The notes under the pieces were generated by a model. The model had not been told where the DNA came from and searched no databases. It saw nothing but the letters and a program-made list of their open reading frames with translations. The position numbers and the translations under genes were made by a program. A DNA stretch of 64,000 nt from Aurantimonas manganoxydans SI85-9A1. Its GTDB lineage: Bacteria > Pseudomonadota > Alphaproteobacteria > Rhizobiales > Rhizobiaceae. Each line of letters begins with the position of its first letter. Position 1 is the first letter of the stretch. The stretch spans positions 212,179-276,178 of the forward strand of contig NZ_CH672387.1 of the NCBI RefSeq assembly GCF_000153465.1. Reading direction: 5' to 3'. Of this stretch, positions 25,166 to 36,241 are shown piece by piece.

Positions 25166-27373
25166 GTGCAGCTTTCGGACCTGAAGATTTCCACCCGTAT
25201 CGCCGCGATCGCGGCGGTCAGTATCGCCGGCATGCTGGCTCTCGCTGCCATTTTCGTCACCGACCAGAGCATCCGGTCCGACTATGCGGCGGTGATCGAC
25301 AGCGCACGTGACGCCGAACGCGTGACGCAGCGCATCGAGGTGGACTTCCTGCAGGCGCGGCGCGCGGAGAAGGACTTCTTCCTGCGCCGGACCGAGGCCG
25401 ATATCGCCAAGCACGCCGCCGTCCGCGCCCGCCTCGCGGACGCGTTCCAGAACCTCTCCGACCGGTTGCAGGCGGGCGGTCTGAGCCAGCTGGCCGGCGA
25501 AGCGGAGGCTGTTCGCCGCAGCTTCACCCGCTATGGCGAGCTGTTCGAGCAGGCGGCGGCGGTCAATCGCTCGCTCGGCCTCGACGAGAACTCCGGCCTG
25601 CAGGGCGCGCTGCGGACTGCGGTCCACGATCTCGAAGCCGAACTGAGCGAGGTGGGCAATCCCTCGCTGCAGGTGATGATGCTGATGTTGCGCCGGCACG
25701 AGAAGGATTTCATCCTTCGCGGCGACCTCAAATATGTCGAGCGGCTCAACGCCCAGGCGAGCGACCTGGCGAGTGTCGGCCCGGCCGCCTTCGGTTCGGT
25801 GCAGACGCGCAACGCGGTCCTGGCCGACCTTGCGATCTACACCAGCAATTTTGCCGGCTATGCCGAGGCAATGGCGGCTGAAGCGGCGCTGCGTAAGGAA
25901 CTGAGCGCGGTCTTCGCCGAGGTCGAGCCGCTGTTCCAGACGATCCTGTCGGGCGTGGCGGCGACGCGCGTCGATGCCGAGGCGGCCAGTGCCGCGGCCT
26001 CGTCCTTCGCCCTCAAGATCGTTCTGGCCCTGGCGGCCTTGCTGACGCTGATCATCGCGGCCACCGTTCTCGTCGTCGGTCGGTCGATCGCCACGCCGAT
26101 CTCGGTCACCGCTGCCGCCATGCGCGACTTCGCCGCCGGCGACATGACCGCCCGCGTGCCCGACGGCGCCCGCAAGGACGAGATCGGCGACATGGTCAAG
26201 GCGCTGCTGTCGTTCCGCCGGTCGGAGGAGCAGAAGCGTGCGATGATCGCCGAACGCCAGGAAGCCGAGCGTCTGGGTCTGGAACAGCGGCGCAGCGCGG
26301 AGATCGACGCGGCGGAGACGGCGCGCCAGGCGTTCATCGCCGGCATCGCGCCGGCCTTCCGGGCGCTGTCGGAGGGTGACCTCACGGCCCGCCTCGACCG
26401 GGCGCGCATGGCGGGCTTCGAGGAGATCTGTGACCTCTACAACCAGTCGGTCGCCACCCTGGAGGAGACGGTGGGGGGCGTCGTCAACGCCGTCGGCTCG
26501 ATCCGCATGGGGCTGGGGGAGATCACCACCGCCTCGAACGATCTCGCGCATCGCACCGAACAGCAGGCGGCCAGTCTCGAACAGACGGTCGCGGCGCTCA
26601 GCGTGGTGACGCAGGCGGTCAACGAAACGGCAGAGAGCGCCGGCAAGGCACAGCGCGTCGCATCGGACGCACGGGGCAAGGCCCAGAAGGGCGGCGAGGT
26701 CGTCGGCAAGGCGGTCGCGGCGATGGGCCAGATCGAGCACTCCTCGGAGAAGATCAACTCGATCATCTCGGTGATCGACGAGATCGCCTTCCAGACCAAC
26801 CTGCTGGCGCTGAATGCCGGTGTCGAGGCGGCCCGGGCCGGCGAGGCGGGCAAGGGCTTTGCGGTCGTCGCCCAGGAAGTGCGCGGGCTTGCCCAGCGCT
26901 CGGCGGAAGCCGCCAAGGAAATCAAGACGCTGATCGCCACGTCCCGCGAGCAGGTCGGCACCGGCGTCGAACTGGTCACGGCCTCCGGCAAGTCGCTGGA
27001 AGAGATCGTCACCGAGGTTAGTGCCATGGCCGAGGTCATCTCGACCATTGCTTCGAGCGCTCGCGAACAGGCGACGAGCCTGCGCGAAGTCTCGGGTGCC
27101 GCCGACCAGATGGACAAGGTCACCCAGCAGAACGCCGCCATGGTGGAAGAGGCGACGGCTGCCAGCCAGTCGCTGGCCAAGGACGCCGATGCGCTGGATC
27201 AGCTCACCGGGCGGTTCCGTACGCGGGTCGAGCCGGTCCGCCAGACGCGCTTGTCGCGATCACGCCCGGTGGCTCCCAAGTCGCCCGTCATCCAGATGCG
27301 CCAGACCGGTCGCGGCAGTGCCGCGCCGGCCCGCAACACCGCGCCGCAGAACGAGGGCTGGGAAGAGTTCTGA
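25166..27373 (+). CDS. Methyl-accepting chemotaxis protein with helical sensor and C-terminal WEEF
   Basis: A 735-residue chemoreceptor. TM1 is at about residues 12-33. A long helical periplasmic domain (about 40-275) contains [12 protein letters not shown] and [12 protein letters not shown], as in helical bimodular (HBM) sensors. TM2 lies at about 280-303. HAMP-like modules ([32 protein letters not shown] and [14 protein letters not shown]) precede the signalling domain with hairpin [31 protein letters not shown]. The last residues, EGWEEF, resemble the CheR/CheB-docking pentapeptide. The GTG start at 25166 has AGGA about 11 bases upstream and leads directly into the membrane anchor. No chemotaxis genes are nearby, so this is an orphan receptor. 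Confidence 0.93.
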   Translation: MQLSDLKISTRIAAIAAVSIAGMLALAAIFVTDQSIRSDYAAVIDSARDAERVTQRIEVDFLQARRAEKDFFLRRTEADIAKHAAVRARLADAFQNLSDRLQAGGLSQLAGEAEAVRRSFTRYGELFEQAAAVNRSLGLDENSGLQGALRTAVHDLEAELSEVGNPSLQVMMLMLRRHEKDFILRGDLKYVERLNAQASDLASVGPAAFGSVQTRNAVLADLAIYTSNFAGYAEAMAAEAALRKELSAVFAEVEPLFQTILSGVAATRVDAEAASAAASSFALKIVLALAALLTLIIAATVLVVGRSIATPISVTAAAMRDFAAGDMTARVPDGARKDEIGDMVKALLSFRRSEEQKRAMIAERQEAERLGLEQRRSAEIDAAETARQAFIAGIAPAFRALSEGDLTARLDRARMAGFEEICDLYNQSVATLEETVGGVVNAVGSIRMGLGEITTASNDLAHRTEQQAASLEQTVAALSVVTQAVNETAESAGKAQRVASDARGKAQKGGEVVGKAVAAMGQIEHSSEKINSIISVIDEIAFQTNLLALNAGVEAARAGEAGKGFAVVAQEVRGLAQRSAEAAKEIKTLIATSREQVGTGVELVTASGKSLEEIVTEVSAMAEVISTIASSAREQATSLREVSGAADQMDKVTQQNAAMVEEATAASQSLAKDADALDQLTGRFRTRVEPVRQTRLSRSRPVAPKSPVIQMRQTGRGSAAPARNTAPQNEGWEEF

Positions 27374-27415
27374 GCCTTGTCACCGGGCGGCTCAGGCCGT
27401 CCCGATGCGCAGTCG

Positions 27416-27448
27416 AACGCCGGGCAGGGGCTTCCCCTGTCCGGCGTT
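27416..27448. terminator. Bidirectional terminator between the chemoreceptor and the dehydrogenase gene
   Basis: An inverted repeat AACGCCGGGCAGGGG (27416-27430) / CCCCTGTCCGGCGTT (27434-27448), pairing 14 of 15 positions, with a three-base loop, lies between two converging genes. The A/T ends of the stem provide short U-runs on both strands. Confidence 0.75.
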
Positions 27449-27470
27449 TCTGCATGCGCTCAGCGGTCGG

Positions 27471-28412
27471 TCAGTAGCCGGCGGTGCGGTCGACGACGCC
27501 GCGCAACGGCTCGCCGCGCTCATGGGCCGCGATCTGGCGCATGACGGCGGGTGCCAGGGCGTCCGGGTCCGACACCGCCGCCGCATGGGGCGTCACGAAG
27601 ACCCGCGGATGGCGCCAGAGCGGATGATCGGCTGGCAGCGGCTCGACATTGAAGACGTCGAGCGAGGCTTCCATCAGGGTGTCCTGCTCCAGCGCCTCGA
27701 GGATCGCGGCCTCGTTCTGCAGGCCGCCGCGCCCGGCATTGATCAGCACCGGACCGCCGAGCGGCGTGCGGCGCTTGAGGCGCGACAGGAACCCGGCGTC
27801 GATGATGCCGCGGGTCTCGGCGGTCAGCGGCAGCAGCACGACCACAATGTCCGAAGCCGCCAGGAAGCCATTCAGCCCGTCTTCGCCGGCAAAGGTCTCG
27901 ACGCCTTCGGCCGTTTTTGCGGTGCGGCTCCAGCCGGCAACGTTGAAGCCGAGGGCACGCAGCTTGCCGGCCGCGTCGCGGCCGAGTTCGCCGAAGCCCA
28001 TGATGCCGACGGTGATCTCTCTTGCCGCAGGCTGGAGACGCTCGTGCCAGATCGTCTGGGCCTGCTGGGTGCGATAGGCGCGCCCGCGGCGGAAATGATC
28101 GAGCACCCGCCACACGACATATTCGCTCATCCGCGCGGTGAGGTCGTCGGCGACGATGCGGACCACCGGCACGTCGGGCAGGGCCTTGTCGGCGAAGATG
28201 TGATCGACGCCGGCACCGAGCGAGAAGATCGCCTTGAGGTTCGGCAGGCCTTCCAGAAGGCCCGGCGGCTGCTTCCACACGACGGCGTATTCGATGGCCG
28301 GGTCGGCCGAATGGGCCGGCTCCAGAACGATGTCGCGGTCACCGTCGGCCGCCTCCAGGGCGGCGCGCCAGCGTTTCGGATCGAAGCCGGTGACGGAGAG
28401 GAGAAGGGTCAT
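27471..28412 (-). CDS. ghrA: D-2-hydroxyacid dehydrogenase, glyoxylate/hydroxypyruvate reductase A type
   Basis: A 313-residue NAD(P)H-dependent dehydrogenase. The Rossmann motif is GIMGFGELGRDAAGKL (about residues 138-153), with WSRTAKTAEGV as the cofactor-choosing loop (Arg after Ser suggests NADPH). Catalytic residues lie in INAGRGGLQNE (Arg region), EPLPADHPLW (Glu region) and HPRVFVTPHAAA (His). Length and motifs match GhrA. It closes the minus-strand yej-type transcript, three bases after the NUDIX gene, so it is probably co-expressed; the metabolic link to peptide uptake is unknown. Confidence 0.88.
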   Translation of the reverse strand: MTLLLSVTGFDPKRWRAALEAADGDRDIVLEPAHSADPAIEYAVVWKQPPGLLEGLPNLKAIFSLGAGVDHIFADKALPDVPVVRIVADDLTARMSEYVVWRVLDHFRRGRAYRTQQAQTIWHERLQPAAREITVGIMGFGELGRDAAGKLRALGFNVAGWSRTAKTAEGVETFAGEDGLNGFLAASDIVVVLLPLTAETRGIIDAGFLSRLKRRTPLGGPVLINAGRGGLQNEAAILEALEQDTLMEASLDVFNVEPLPADHPLWRHPRVFVTPHAAAVSDPDALAPAVMRQIAAHERGEPLRGVVDRTAGY

Positions 28413-28415
28413 GGA

Positions 28416-29071
28416 TCAGTCCTCCGGGCCGTCGAGGGTGCCGAGCAGCGCCTGGGCCCGCGAGCGGCCAAGCCGCGCGAACCAGTGGGCGCAGGCGATC
28501 AGATAGCCGTTCTCGACCCGCCGGTCGTCGACGGCGGCGACGAGGTCGTCGACCTTCGCAAGGATCGGGCGGATGTCCTCGTCCTCGTCGGCATTGCCGG
28601 CCGAAGTCGCAAGGTTCGACGCATCGACCAGCGCCAGGAAGATCGTCGCATGCTCGTCGGTGAGCCCGGGCGCTGCCAGCATCCGGAAGCAGTCCTCGAC
28701 CGCCTGCGGAATGAGGCCCGTCTCCTCGGTCAGCTCGCGCCGCGCGGCGGCCTCGATGCTTTCGCCCGCATCGACCAGGCCGGCGGGCAGCTCCAGCGCG
28801 GCGCCGCATTCGGTCTTCAGCGCGGCGGCCAGGCGGAACTGGCGGATGACGACGATGGAATCCAGCACCGGGTCATAGGGGATGATGACGACCACCGAGC
28901 CGGTGTGCAGATATTCGCGCCGCACCGGGCCGACCATCCCTTCGCCATCGAGGCGGGCATGGCGCAGGGTGGCCACCTTGAAGTCGCGGAAGCCGCCATG
29001 CAGCAGCTCGTCGCTGACGAGCTCCGTCTCGATCGGCTGGTCGTCGAGCCTGTCGCGGTAGTGACCTGTAC

Positions 29072-29075
<4 letters not shown>
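28416..29075 (-). CDS. NUDIX hydrolase, ADP-ribose pyrophosphatase type
   Basis: A 219-residue hydrolase of nucleoside diphosphates linked to another moiety. The Nudix box is complete: GLVDAGESIEAAARRELTEETG (G-x5-E-x7-RE-x2-EE-x-G) at about residues 97-118, preceded by ALELPAG, as in ADP-ribose pyrophosphatases. The C-terminal VENGYLIACAHWFARLG resembles the NudF/YffH dimer segment. The ATG at 29075 overlaps the ABC ATPase stop (ATGA). Activity on ADP-ribose or sugar nucleotides is inferred from family resemblance. Confidence 0.88.
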
Positions 29076-30762
<1,687 letters not shown>

Positions 30763-30766
<4 letters not shown>

Positions 30767-31764
30767 CGCGGGGACGTGGCGGCCGCGCCTGGGGCGGGCA
30801 TGTGACATGGGGCGGCGGCCGGTGCCTCGCCATGATGGTCATGGCCGTCGTCGGCGCAGATGCCGCGCTCGATCTCGACGGTCGCATGGTGGATGGCGAA
30901 GCGCTGGCGCAGTTCGGCCTTGATGGTGCGTACGACGGCCGTGCCGTCGGCTTCTTCCGCGATGCAGGCGTGCAAAGTGGCCATCGTGCGTTCCGGCGTG
31001 ATCGACCAGGCGTGGACGTGGTGGACCTCGCGCAGGTCCGGCACAGCGGCAACCAGATGCGGCGCGATCTGCGCGATGTCGACGTCGCCGGGCGCGCCTT
31101 CGAGCAGCACATGGCCGGCGTCGCGCACCAGCCGCCAGGCCGAAACGAGGATGATCACCGAAACCAGCACCGACAGGATCGGGTCGATCGGGGTCCATCC
31201 GGTCCACAGGATGACGAGCGCGGCGAGGATCGCGGCCACCGAGCCGAGGAGATCGCCGAGGACATGCAGCACCGCGCCCCGGATGTTGAGATTGTCGCGG
31301 TCGGCGCCGTGGAGAACGAGGAAGACGCCGACATTGACCACAAGCCCGGCGACCGCGACCGCCATCATGGTGCCGCCAAGGATAGGGCTCGGCGCCTGCA
31401 GCCGGTGCCAGGCCTCGTAGATGATGAAGGCGGCGATCAGGAACAGGGCGAGGCCGTTGACGAAGGCGACGAGCACCTGGAAGCGGTCGTAGCCGAAGGT
31501 GCGGCGCGCATCGCTAGGCTTGCGGGCCAGCCGGAAGGCGAACCAGCCAAGCGCCAGGGCGACGAAGTCGGTCAGCATGTGACCGGCATCGGCGAGGAGC
31601 GCGAGCGAGCCGGAGACGAGACCGCCGATCACCTCGGCCACCATGAAGGCGCCGGTCAGCCCCGCGGCGATGGCAATCCGCGTCTCGTTGGCGCCCCCGG
31701 CATGGCCGGCAAAGCCATGCGCATGGTCGTGGCTGCCGTGGTGATGTTGGGAATGATCGCTCAT
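30763..31764 (-). CDS. Cation diffusion facilitator metal transporter (CzcD/DmeF-like)
   Basis: A 333-residue CDF exporter for divalent metals such as Zn, Co or Cd. The N terminus is His-rich (HSQHHHGSHDHAHGFAGHAGG). Six membrane helices follow, with metal-site motifs LLADAGHMLTDFVAL (H-x3-D, helix 2) and RFQVLVAFVNG..., and HVLGDLLGSVAAILAAL (H-x3-D-like, helix 5). A C-terminal cytoplasmic domain has REVHHVHAWSITPER and ends in a His/Asp-rich tail (CADDGHDHHGEAP). It lies between yejE and yejF, and its stop overlaps the yejF start. This is an unusual place for a metal exporter. Confidence 0.92.
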
Positions 31765-31843
31765 GCGAGAGGCTCCGGCCGGCGGCTAGATCCGCCCCGG
31801 CTGCATCCACCGACGGAACGCGACGCCCCCCACGGTCCCCGCA

Positions 31844-33076
31844 TCACCCGAAGCTCTTGCGGGGATCGAAGGCGTCGCGCACCGCCTCACCGACGAAGAC
31901 CAGCAGCGACAGCATCAGCGAGATCACGAAGAAGCCCGAGAAGCCGAGCCAGGGCGCCTGCAGATTGTTCTTGCCCTGGGCCAGCAGCTCGCCGAGCGAC
32001 GGCGAACCGGGCGGCAGGCCGAAGCCGAGGAAGTCGAGCGAGGTGAGGGTGGTGATCGAGCCGTTCAGGATGAAGGGCAGGAAGGTCAGCGTCGCCACCA
32101 TCGCGTTGGGGAGGAGGTGTCGGGTCATGATCGTCCAGTCGCCGACGCCAAGGGCCCGGGCGGCGTTGACATATTCGAAGTTGCGGGCGCGCAGGAACTC
32201 GGCCCGCACCACGCCGACGAAGGCGACCCAGGAGAACAGCAGCATGATGCCGAGCAGCACCCAGAAGCCGGGGGGCAGGATCGCGGCGATGATCAGCAGC
32301 AGGTAGAGAACCGGGATCGACGACCAGATTTCGATGAAGCGCTGGAACAGGAGATCGAGCCAGCCGCCGAAATAGCCCTGCACCGCGCCTGCGGCGACGC
32401 CGATCACCGCCGAGGCGGCGGTCAGGATTAGGCCGAACATCACCGAAATGCGGAAGCCGTAGATCAGCCGTGCGGCGACGTCGCGAGCCTGGTCGTCGGT
32501 GCCCAGCCAGTTCATGTTGCCGAAGGTGCAGTTCGGGTCCTCGGCGCCGAGCGGATAGCGCTGGCAGCGCTCCTCCTTGGTGAACGTCCAGGAGGGCGCG
32601 GAGGGGGCCGGCGTCGGAATGGCGTTGTTGACGGTCTGGTAGGAATAGCGGATCGGCGGCCAGATCGCCCAGCCATTGGCGTCGATCTCGTCCTGCACGA
32701 AGGGGTCGCGATAGTTCGTCACCGGCAGGAAGCCGCCGAACACCTCCTCGGGATAGTCGACGACGATCGGGTAGTAGAATTCGCCCTTGTACTCGACCAG
32801 CAGCGGCCGGTCATTGGCGACGAGTTCGGCCAGCCCGGTGATCACGAACAGGATCAGGAAGATCCACAGCGACCAGAAGCCCCGCCGGTTGGCGGTGAAG
32901 TTCTGCCAGCGGCGGCGGTTCAGGGGCGACAGGCGCGGGCGCTTCGTCGTCTCCGATTCCGGCGCCATCTGGGCGATGCCGGCGGTCTGCTCGCGCGCGA
33001 TGTCGGCGGCACGCTCGTCGGGCAGTGTCGGATCCCGCTTTTCGGCGGCGAGGCGGTCTTTCTGTGCGTCGTCCAT
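31844..33076 (-). CDS. yejE: Oligopeptide ABC transporter permease YejE
   Basis: A 410-residue inner-membrane permease of the DppC/OppC/YejE type. A hydrophilic cytoplasmic N terminus of about 70 residues (MDDAQKDRLAAEKRDP...) precedes TM1 (FWSLWIFLILFVITGLAEL). A periplasmic domain of about 150 residues (with WLGTDDQARDVAARLIYG at its end) is followed by the BPD_transp_1 core and the coupling loop FVGVVRAEFLRARNFEYVNAARALG. The C terminus DAFDPRKSFG is characteristic of YejE. The ATG at 33076 is two bases after the yejB stop. Confidence 0.94.
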   Translation of the reverse strand: MDDAQKDRLAAEKRDPTLPDERAADIAREQTAGIAQMAPESETTKRPRLSPLNRRRWQNFTANRRGFWSLWIFLILFVITGLAELVANDRPLLVEYKGEFYYPIVVDYPEEVFGGFLPVTNYRDPFVQDEIDANGWAIWPPIRYSYQTVNNAIPTPAPSAPSWTFTKEERCQRYPLGAEDPNCTFGNMNWLGTDDQARDVAARLIYGFRISVMFGLILTAASAVIGVAAGAVQGYFGGWLDLLFQRFIEIWSSIPVLYLLLIIAAILPPGFWVLLGIMLLFSWVAFVGVVRAEFLRARNFEYVNAARALGVGDWTIMTRHLLPNAMVATLTFLPFILNGSITTLTSLDFLGFGLPPGSPSLGELLAQGKNNLQAPWLGFSGFFVISLMLSLLVFVGEAVRDAFDPRKSFG

Positions 33077-33078
33077 CG

Positions 33079-34212
33079 TCACACCTCCCGCTTCTCGAAA
33101 TCGATCCGCGGATCGATCCAGGTGTAGGTGAGGTCGGACAGAAGGGTCGTCACGAGGCCGAGCAGGGAGAAGATGTAGAGGGTGCCGAACACGACCGGAT
33201 AGTCCCGCTGGTAGATGGATTCGAAGCCGAGCAGGCCGAGGCCGTCGAGCGAGAAGATCGTCTCGATCAGCAGCGAGCCGGCGAAGAAGGCCGAGATGAA
33301 GGCACCGGGAAAACCGGCGACGATGATCAGCATGGCGTTGCGGAAGACGTGGCCGTAGAGCACCCGCCGCTCCGACAGGCCCTTGGCGCGGGCCGTCGTG
33401 ACGTATTGCTTGCGGATCTCGTCGAGGAAGGAGTTCTTGGTCAGGAGCGTCGTCGTGGCGAAGGCCGACAGCGACAGGGCGATCAACGGCAGGGTCAGGT
33501 GCCAGAAATAGTCCGGGATGGTCTGCGTGACGCAGCGGCCGAGATCGCCGGCCGGCGACCAGACCGCGCACCAGTCGCCGCGCACCCCGTCTGACAGGAG
33601 GCCGCGCAGCGGGAACCAGTCATAAAAGGACCCGCCGGCAAACAGCACGATGAGAATGATGGCGAAGAGGAAGCCGGGGATCGCATAGGCGACGATGACG
33701 ACGCCGGAAGTCCACACATCGAAGCGCGAGCCATCGGTCAGCGCCTTGCGGATGCCGAGCGGGATCGAGATCAGGTAGGACAGGAGCGTGATCCACAGGC
33801 CGAGCGAGATCGATACCGGCATCTTTTCCAGGATCAGCTCCCAGACGGAGACCGAGCGGAAATAGCTGTCGCCGAAATCGAAGCGGACATAGTTCCACAG
33901 CATCATGCCGAAGCGCTCCAGCGGCGGCTTGTCGAAGCCGAACTGCTTTTCGAGCCGCTCGATGAAGGCGGGGTCGAGCCCCTGCGCGCCGCGATAGCCG
34001 GAATTGTCGCTGCCGCCGCTCGAGCCCGAGCCGAAATCGCCGCCGCCACCGGACACCCGGTCCATGGCGCCGCCGGCTTCGCCCTGCAGGCTGGCGATGA
34101 CCTGTTCGATCGGCCCGCCCGGCGCGAACTGGATCACCAGGAACGAGATCGCCATGATGCCGACGAGCGTCGGGATCATCAGCAGGATGCGGCGGAGGAT
34201 ATAGGAGCCCAT
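33079..34212 (-). CDS. yejB: Oligopeptide ABC transporter permease YejB
   Basis: A 377-residue permease of the DppB/OppB/YejB type. It opens with MGSYILRRILLMIPTLVGIMAI (TM1 plus typical RR-x-LLMIPTL). The periplasmic segment has a Gly/Ser-rich run (about residues 53-73, SGGGGDFGSGSSGGSDNSG). The transmembrane core includes the coupling loop FLDEIRKQYVTTARAKGLSERRVLYGHVFRNA. The C-terminal TYTWIDPRIDFEKREV matches YejB. It pairs with YejE, two bases downstream. The preceding gap of 148 bases to the second binding-protein gene holds no gene. Confidence 0.94.
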   Translation of the reverse strand: MGSYILRRILLMIPTLVGIMAISFLVIQFAPGGPIEQVIASLQGEAGGAMDRVSGGGGDFGSGSSGGSDNSGYRGAQGLDPAFIERLEKQFGFDKPPLERFGMMLWNYVRFDFGDSYFRSVSVWELILEKMPVSISLGLWITLLSYLISIPLGIRKALTDGSRFDVWTSGVVIVAYAIPGFLFAIILIVLFAGGSFYDWFPLRGLLSDGVRGDWCAVWSPAGDLGRCVTQTIPDYFWHLTLPLIALSLSAFATTTLLTKNSFLDEIRKQYVTTARAKGLSERRVLYGHVFRNAMLIIVAGFPGAFISAFFAGSLLIETIFSLDGLGLLGFESIYQRDYPVVFGTLYIFSLLGLVTTLLSDLTYTWIDPRIDFEKREV

Positions 34213-34360
34213 GGGCGGGTGATCGTCTCCGAGATGCAGATTGCGCCGGCGAACCGGGAGCCGGCATTACCGGCCGATTGCGGTGATAACGCGGGCGTGG
34301 CGCGATCGCAAAAGCGCGGCCGCGACCCGTCCCGTTTTCAGCGTGGTGCCCGGCCGCGGA

Positions 34361-36241
34361 TCAGCCGCGGCCCAGCGCCTTGGCCTTCTCCGCTTCGTAC
34401 CACCATAGAGTCTCGACGGGCCACGAATAGTCCGGCTTGTCCTCGCGAAAGCCGAAAATATCCCAGAAGGCGGCGCGGTGGCCGTCGGCCGTGATGTTGG
34501 GCAGCCAGTCGAGCCGCCAGCGCAACACCCGGTCGAGGGCCAGGAGCGCGGTCACCAGTTCCGCACGGTTCGTTGCGCGGGCAGCGTGGCCTATCAGCGT
34601 GTCGACGGCCTCGCTGGCCATGCCGGGATAATTGTAGGCGCCCGGACGGTCGACCGCGTCGCTGCCGAAGAACAGCGACAGGCCCTCGCGCGTCGGCGTG
34701 GCACCGAGGCTGAAGGCGGCCAGCACCATGTCGAAATCGTAGCGGTTGATCCGCTCCTGGTACTGGGCCGGATCGACGAGGCGCATGGTGGCGTCGACGC
34801 CCAGGGTGCGCAGCGTGTCGACGAACTTGGCGTAGACCCGCTTCTGCTCCTGGCCATAGGTCAGATATTCCAGCCGGAACGGCTCGCCGGCGGCATTGAC
34901 CAGACGGTTGCCGTCGCGGCGCCAGCCGGCCTCGGCGAAGAGTTGCGAGGCTTCGCGCAGCAGCCGGCGGTCGCGGCCCGAGCCGTCGCTGACCGGCTGC
35001 ACCCAGACCTCGCCGAAGACCTCGTCGGGGACCGTGCCGCGCAGGGGTTCCAGCAAGGCAAGCTCGGCTTCGGACGGCTTGCCGGTGGCGACGAATTCGG
35101 AGCCCTGGAACGGCGAGTTGGAATGGACGCGCTGGCCGAACAGGAGGTTGGCGTTGGTCCATTCGAAGTCGAAGCACATGTTGATCGCACGCCGGACCCG
35201 TGCATCGGCGAAACGCTCGCGCCGCTGGTTGAGCGCCCAGCACTGGAAGCGGGGGCGCTTCTCGGCGGCAAATTCCCGCTTGATGACCTCGCCGCGCTGG
35301 ACCGCGGGGAAGTCGTATTCGGTCGCCCAGTCCTTGGTGGTGAATTCCTCACGAAAGGTGATCAACCCCTTCTTGAAGGCTTCCAGTGCCGGCTGGCGGT
35401 CGCGGAAGAAGTCGATCCGCAGCGTGTCGAAATGGCCGAGGCCGCGGGCGAAATTCAGATGCTTCGCCCAATAATCAGGGCGCTTGATATATTCGATGTA
35501 GCGGCCGAACTCGTAGCGCCCGATGGCATAGGCGCCGCTGCCGGGGATCGCCTCGGTGCTGACGGTGGCAAAGTCCCGGTCGGCAAAGAAGGCGCGCGGC
35601 AGGATCGGCATGCCGAGGGCGTCGAGGGCATCCTGGTAGCTCTGGGCGCCGGAGAAGGTGATGCGGACGGTCGCCGCGTCCTCGGCAACGGCCTCGGCGA
35701 CGTTGCGGAGCGCCACCTGCAGGCTCGGATGCCCGAACTCCTTCAGCGTCTCGTAGGAGAAGACCACGTCGTTGGCGGTCACCGGATCGCCGGTGGAGAA
35801 CCGCGCCTGCGGCCGCAGCTTGAAGGTGAAGCTGTTGCGGTCGGCCGAGAGGGTAACGGTTTCGGCCAGGGCGCAATAGATCGCGTCCGGCTCGTCCATC
35901 GCCGCGACGACGAGGGAATCGTAGAGCTTCTCGATCCGCGGCGGGGCGTTGCCCTGCAGGACGAAGCTGTTCAGCGTGTCGAAGGTCAGGGGCGACTGGT
36001 TGAGGGCCCAGTAGGCGACGGCCAGGTTCATCTGGCCGCCGGCCGGCGCGCCGGGCGTCGCATAGTCGAAATGGCCGAAATCCGGCGGATATTTCAGCTC
36101 GCCGAAGGCCGACAGGCCGTGCAGCGGCTGGTCCGTCGCCACCTGTGCGAAAGGCCGGCCCGGCAGCATCGCCGCCGCGCCGGCACCCAGCATCATCTGA
36201 CCGAAATGGCGGCGGGTGAAATGACCGAGCGCCGTCGCCAT
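34361..36241 (-). CDS. Extracellular solute-binding protein, YejA family, Tat-type signal (second copy)
   Basis: A 626-residue SBP_bac_5 (cluster C) periplasmic binding protein. The N terminus TRRHFGQMMLGAGAAAMLPG fits a twin-arginine signal (RR-x-F-x4-L). The mature part shows family marks: ELKYPPDFGHFDYATPGAPAGG, TAEDVVF-like VTANDVVFSYETLKEFG, and DIFGFREDKPDYSWPVETLWWYEAEKAKALG near the C terminus. The ATG at 36241 overlaps the preceding gene's stop by one base. The two tandem binding proteins share length and plan but use different export routes (Sec versus Tat, inferred from the leaders). Confidence 0.9.
   Translation of the reverse strand: MATALGHFTRRHFGQMMLGAGAAAMLPGRPFAQVATDQPLHGLSAFGELKYPPDFGHFDYATPGAPAGGQMNLAVAYWALNQSPLTFDTLNSFVLQGNAPPRIEKLYDSLVVAAMDEPDAIYCALAETVTLSADRNSFTFKLRPQARFSTGDPVTANDVVFSYETLKEFGHPSLQVALRNVAEAVAEDAATVRITFSGAQSYQDALDALGMPILPRAFFADRDFATVSTEAIPGSGAYAIGRYEFGRYIEYIKRPDYWAKHLNFARGLGHFDTLRIDFFRDRQPALEAFKKGLITFREEFTTKDWATEYDFPAVQRGEVIKREFAAEKRPRFQCWALNQRRERFADARVRRAINMCFDFEWTNANLLFGQRVHSNSPFQGSEFVATGKPSEAELALLEPLRGTVPDEVFGEVWVQPVSDGSGRDRRLLREASQLFAEAGWRRDGNRLVNAAGEPFRLEYLTYGQEQKRVYAKFVDTLRTLGVDATMRLVDPAQYQERINRYDFDMVLAAFSLGATPTREGLSLFFGSDAVDRPGAYNYPGMASEAVDTLIGHAARATNRAELVTALLALDRVLRWRLDWLPNITADGHRAAFWDIFGFREDKPDYSWPVETLWWYEAEKAKALGRG

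Noticed and set aside
25100-26740. 546-codon open frame antisense to the chemoreceptor gene.
   Set aside because: The plus strand has HAMP and signalling hairpin motifs; the minus frame has none.
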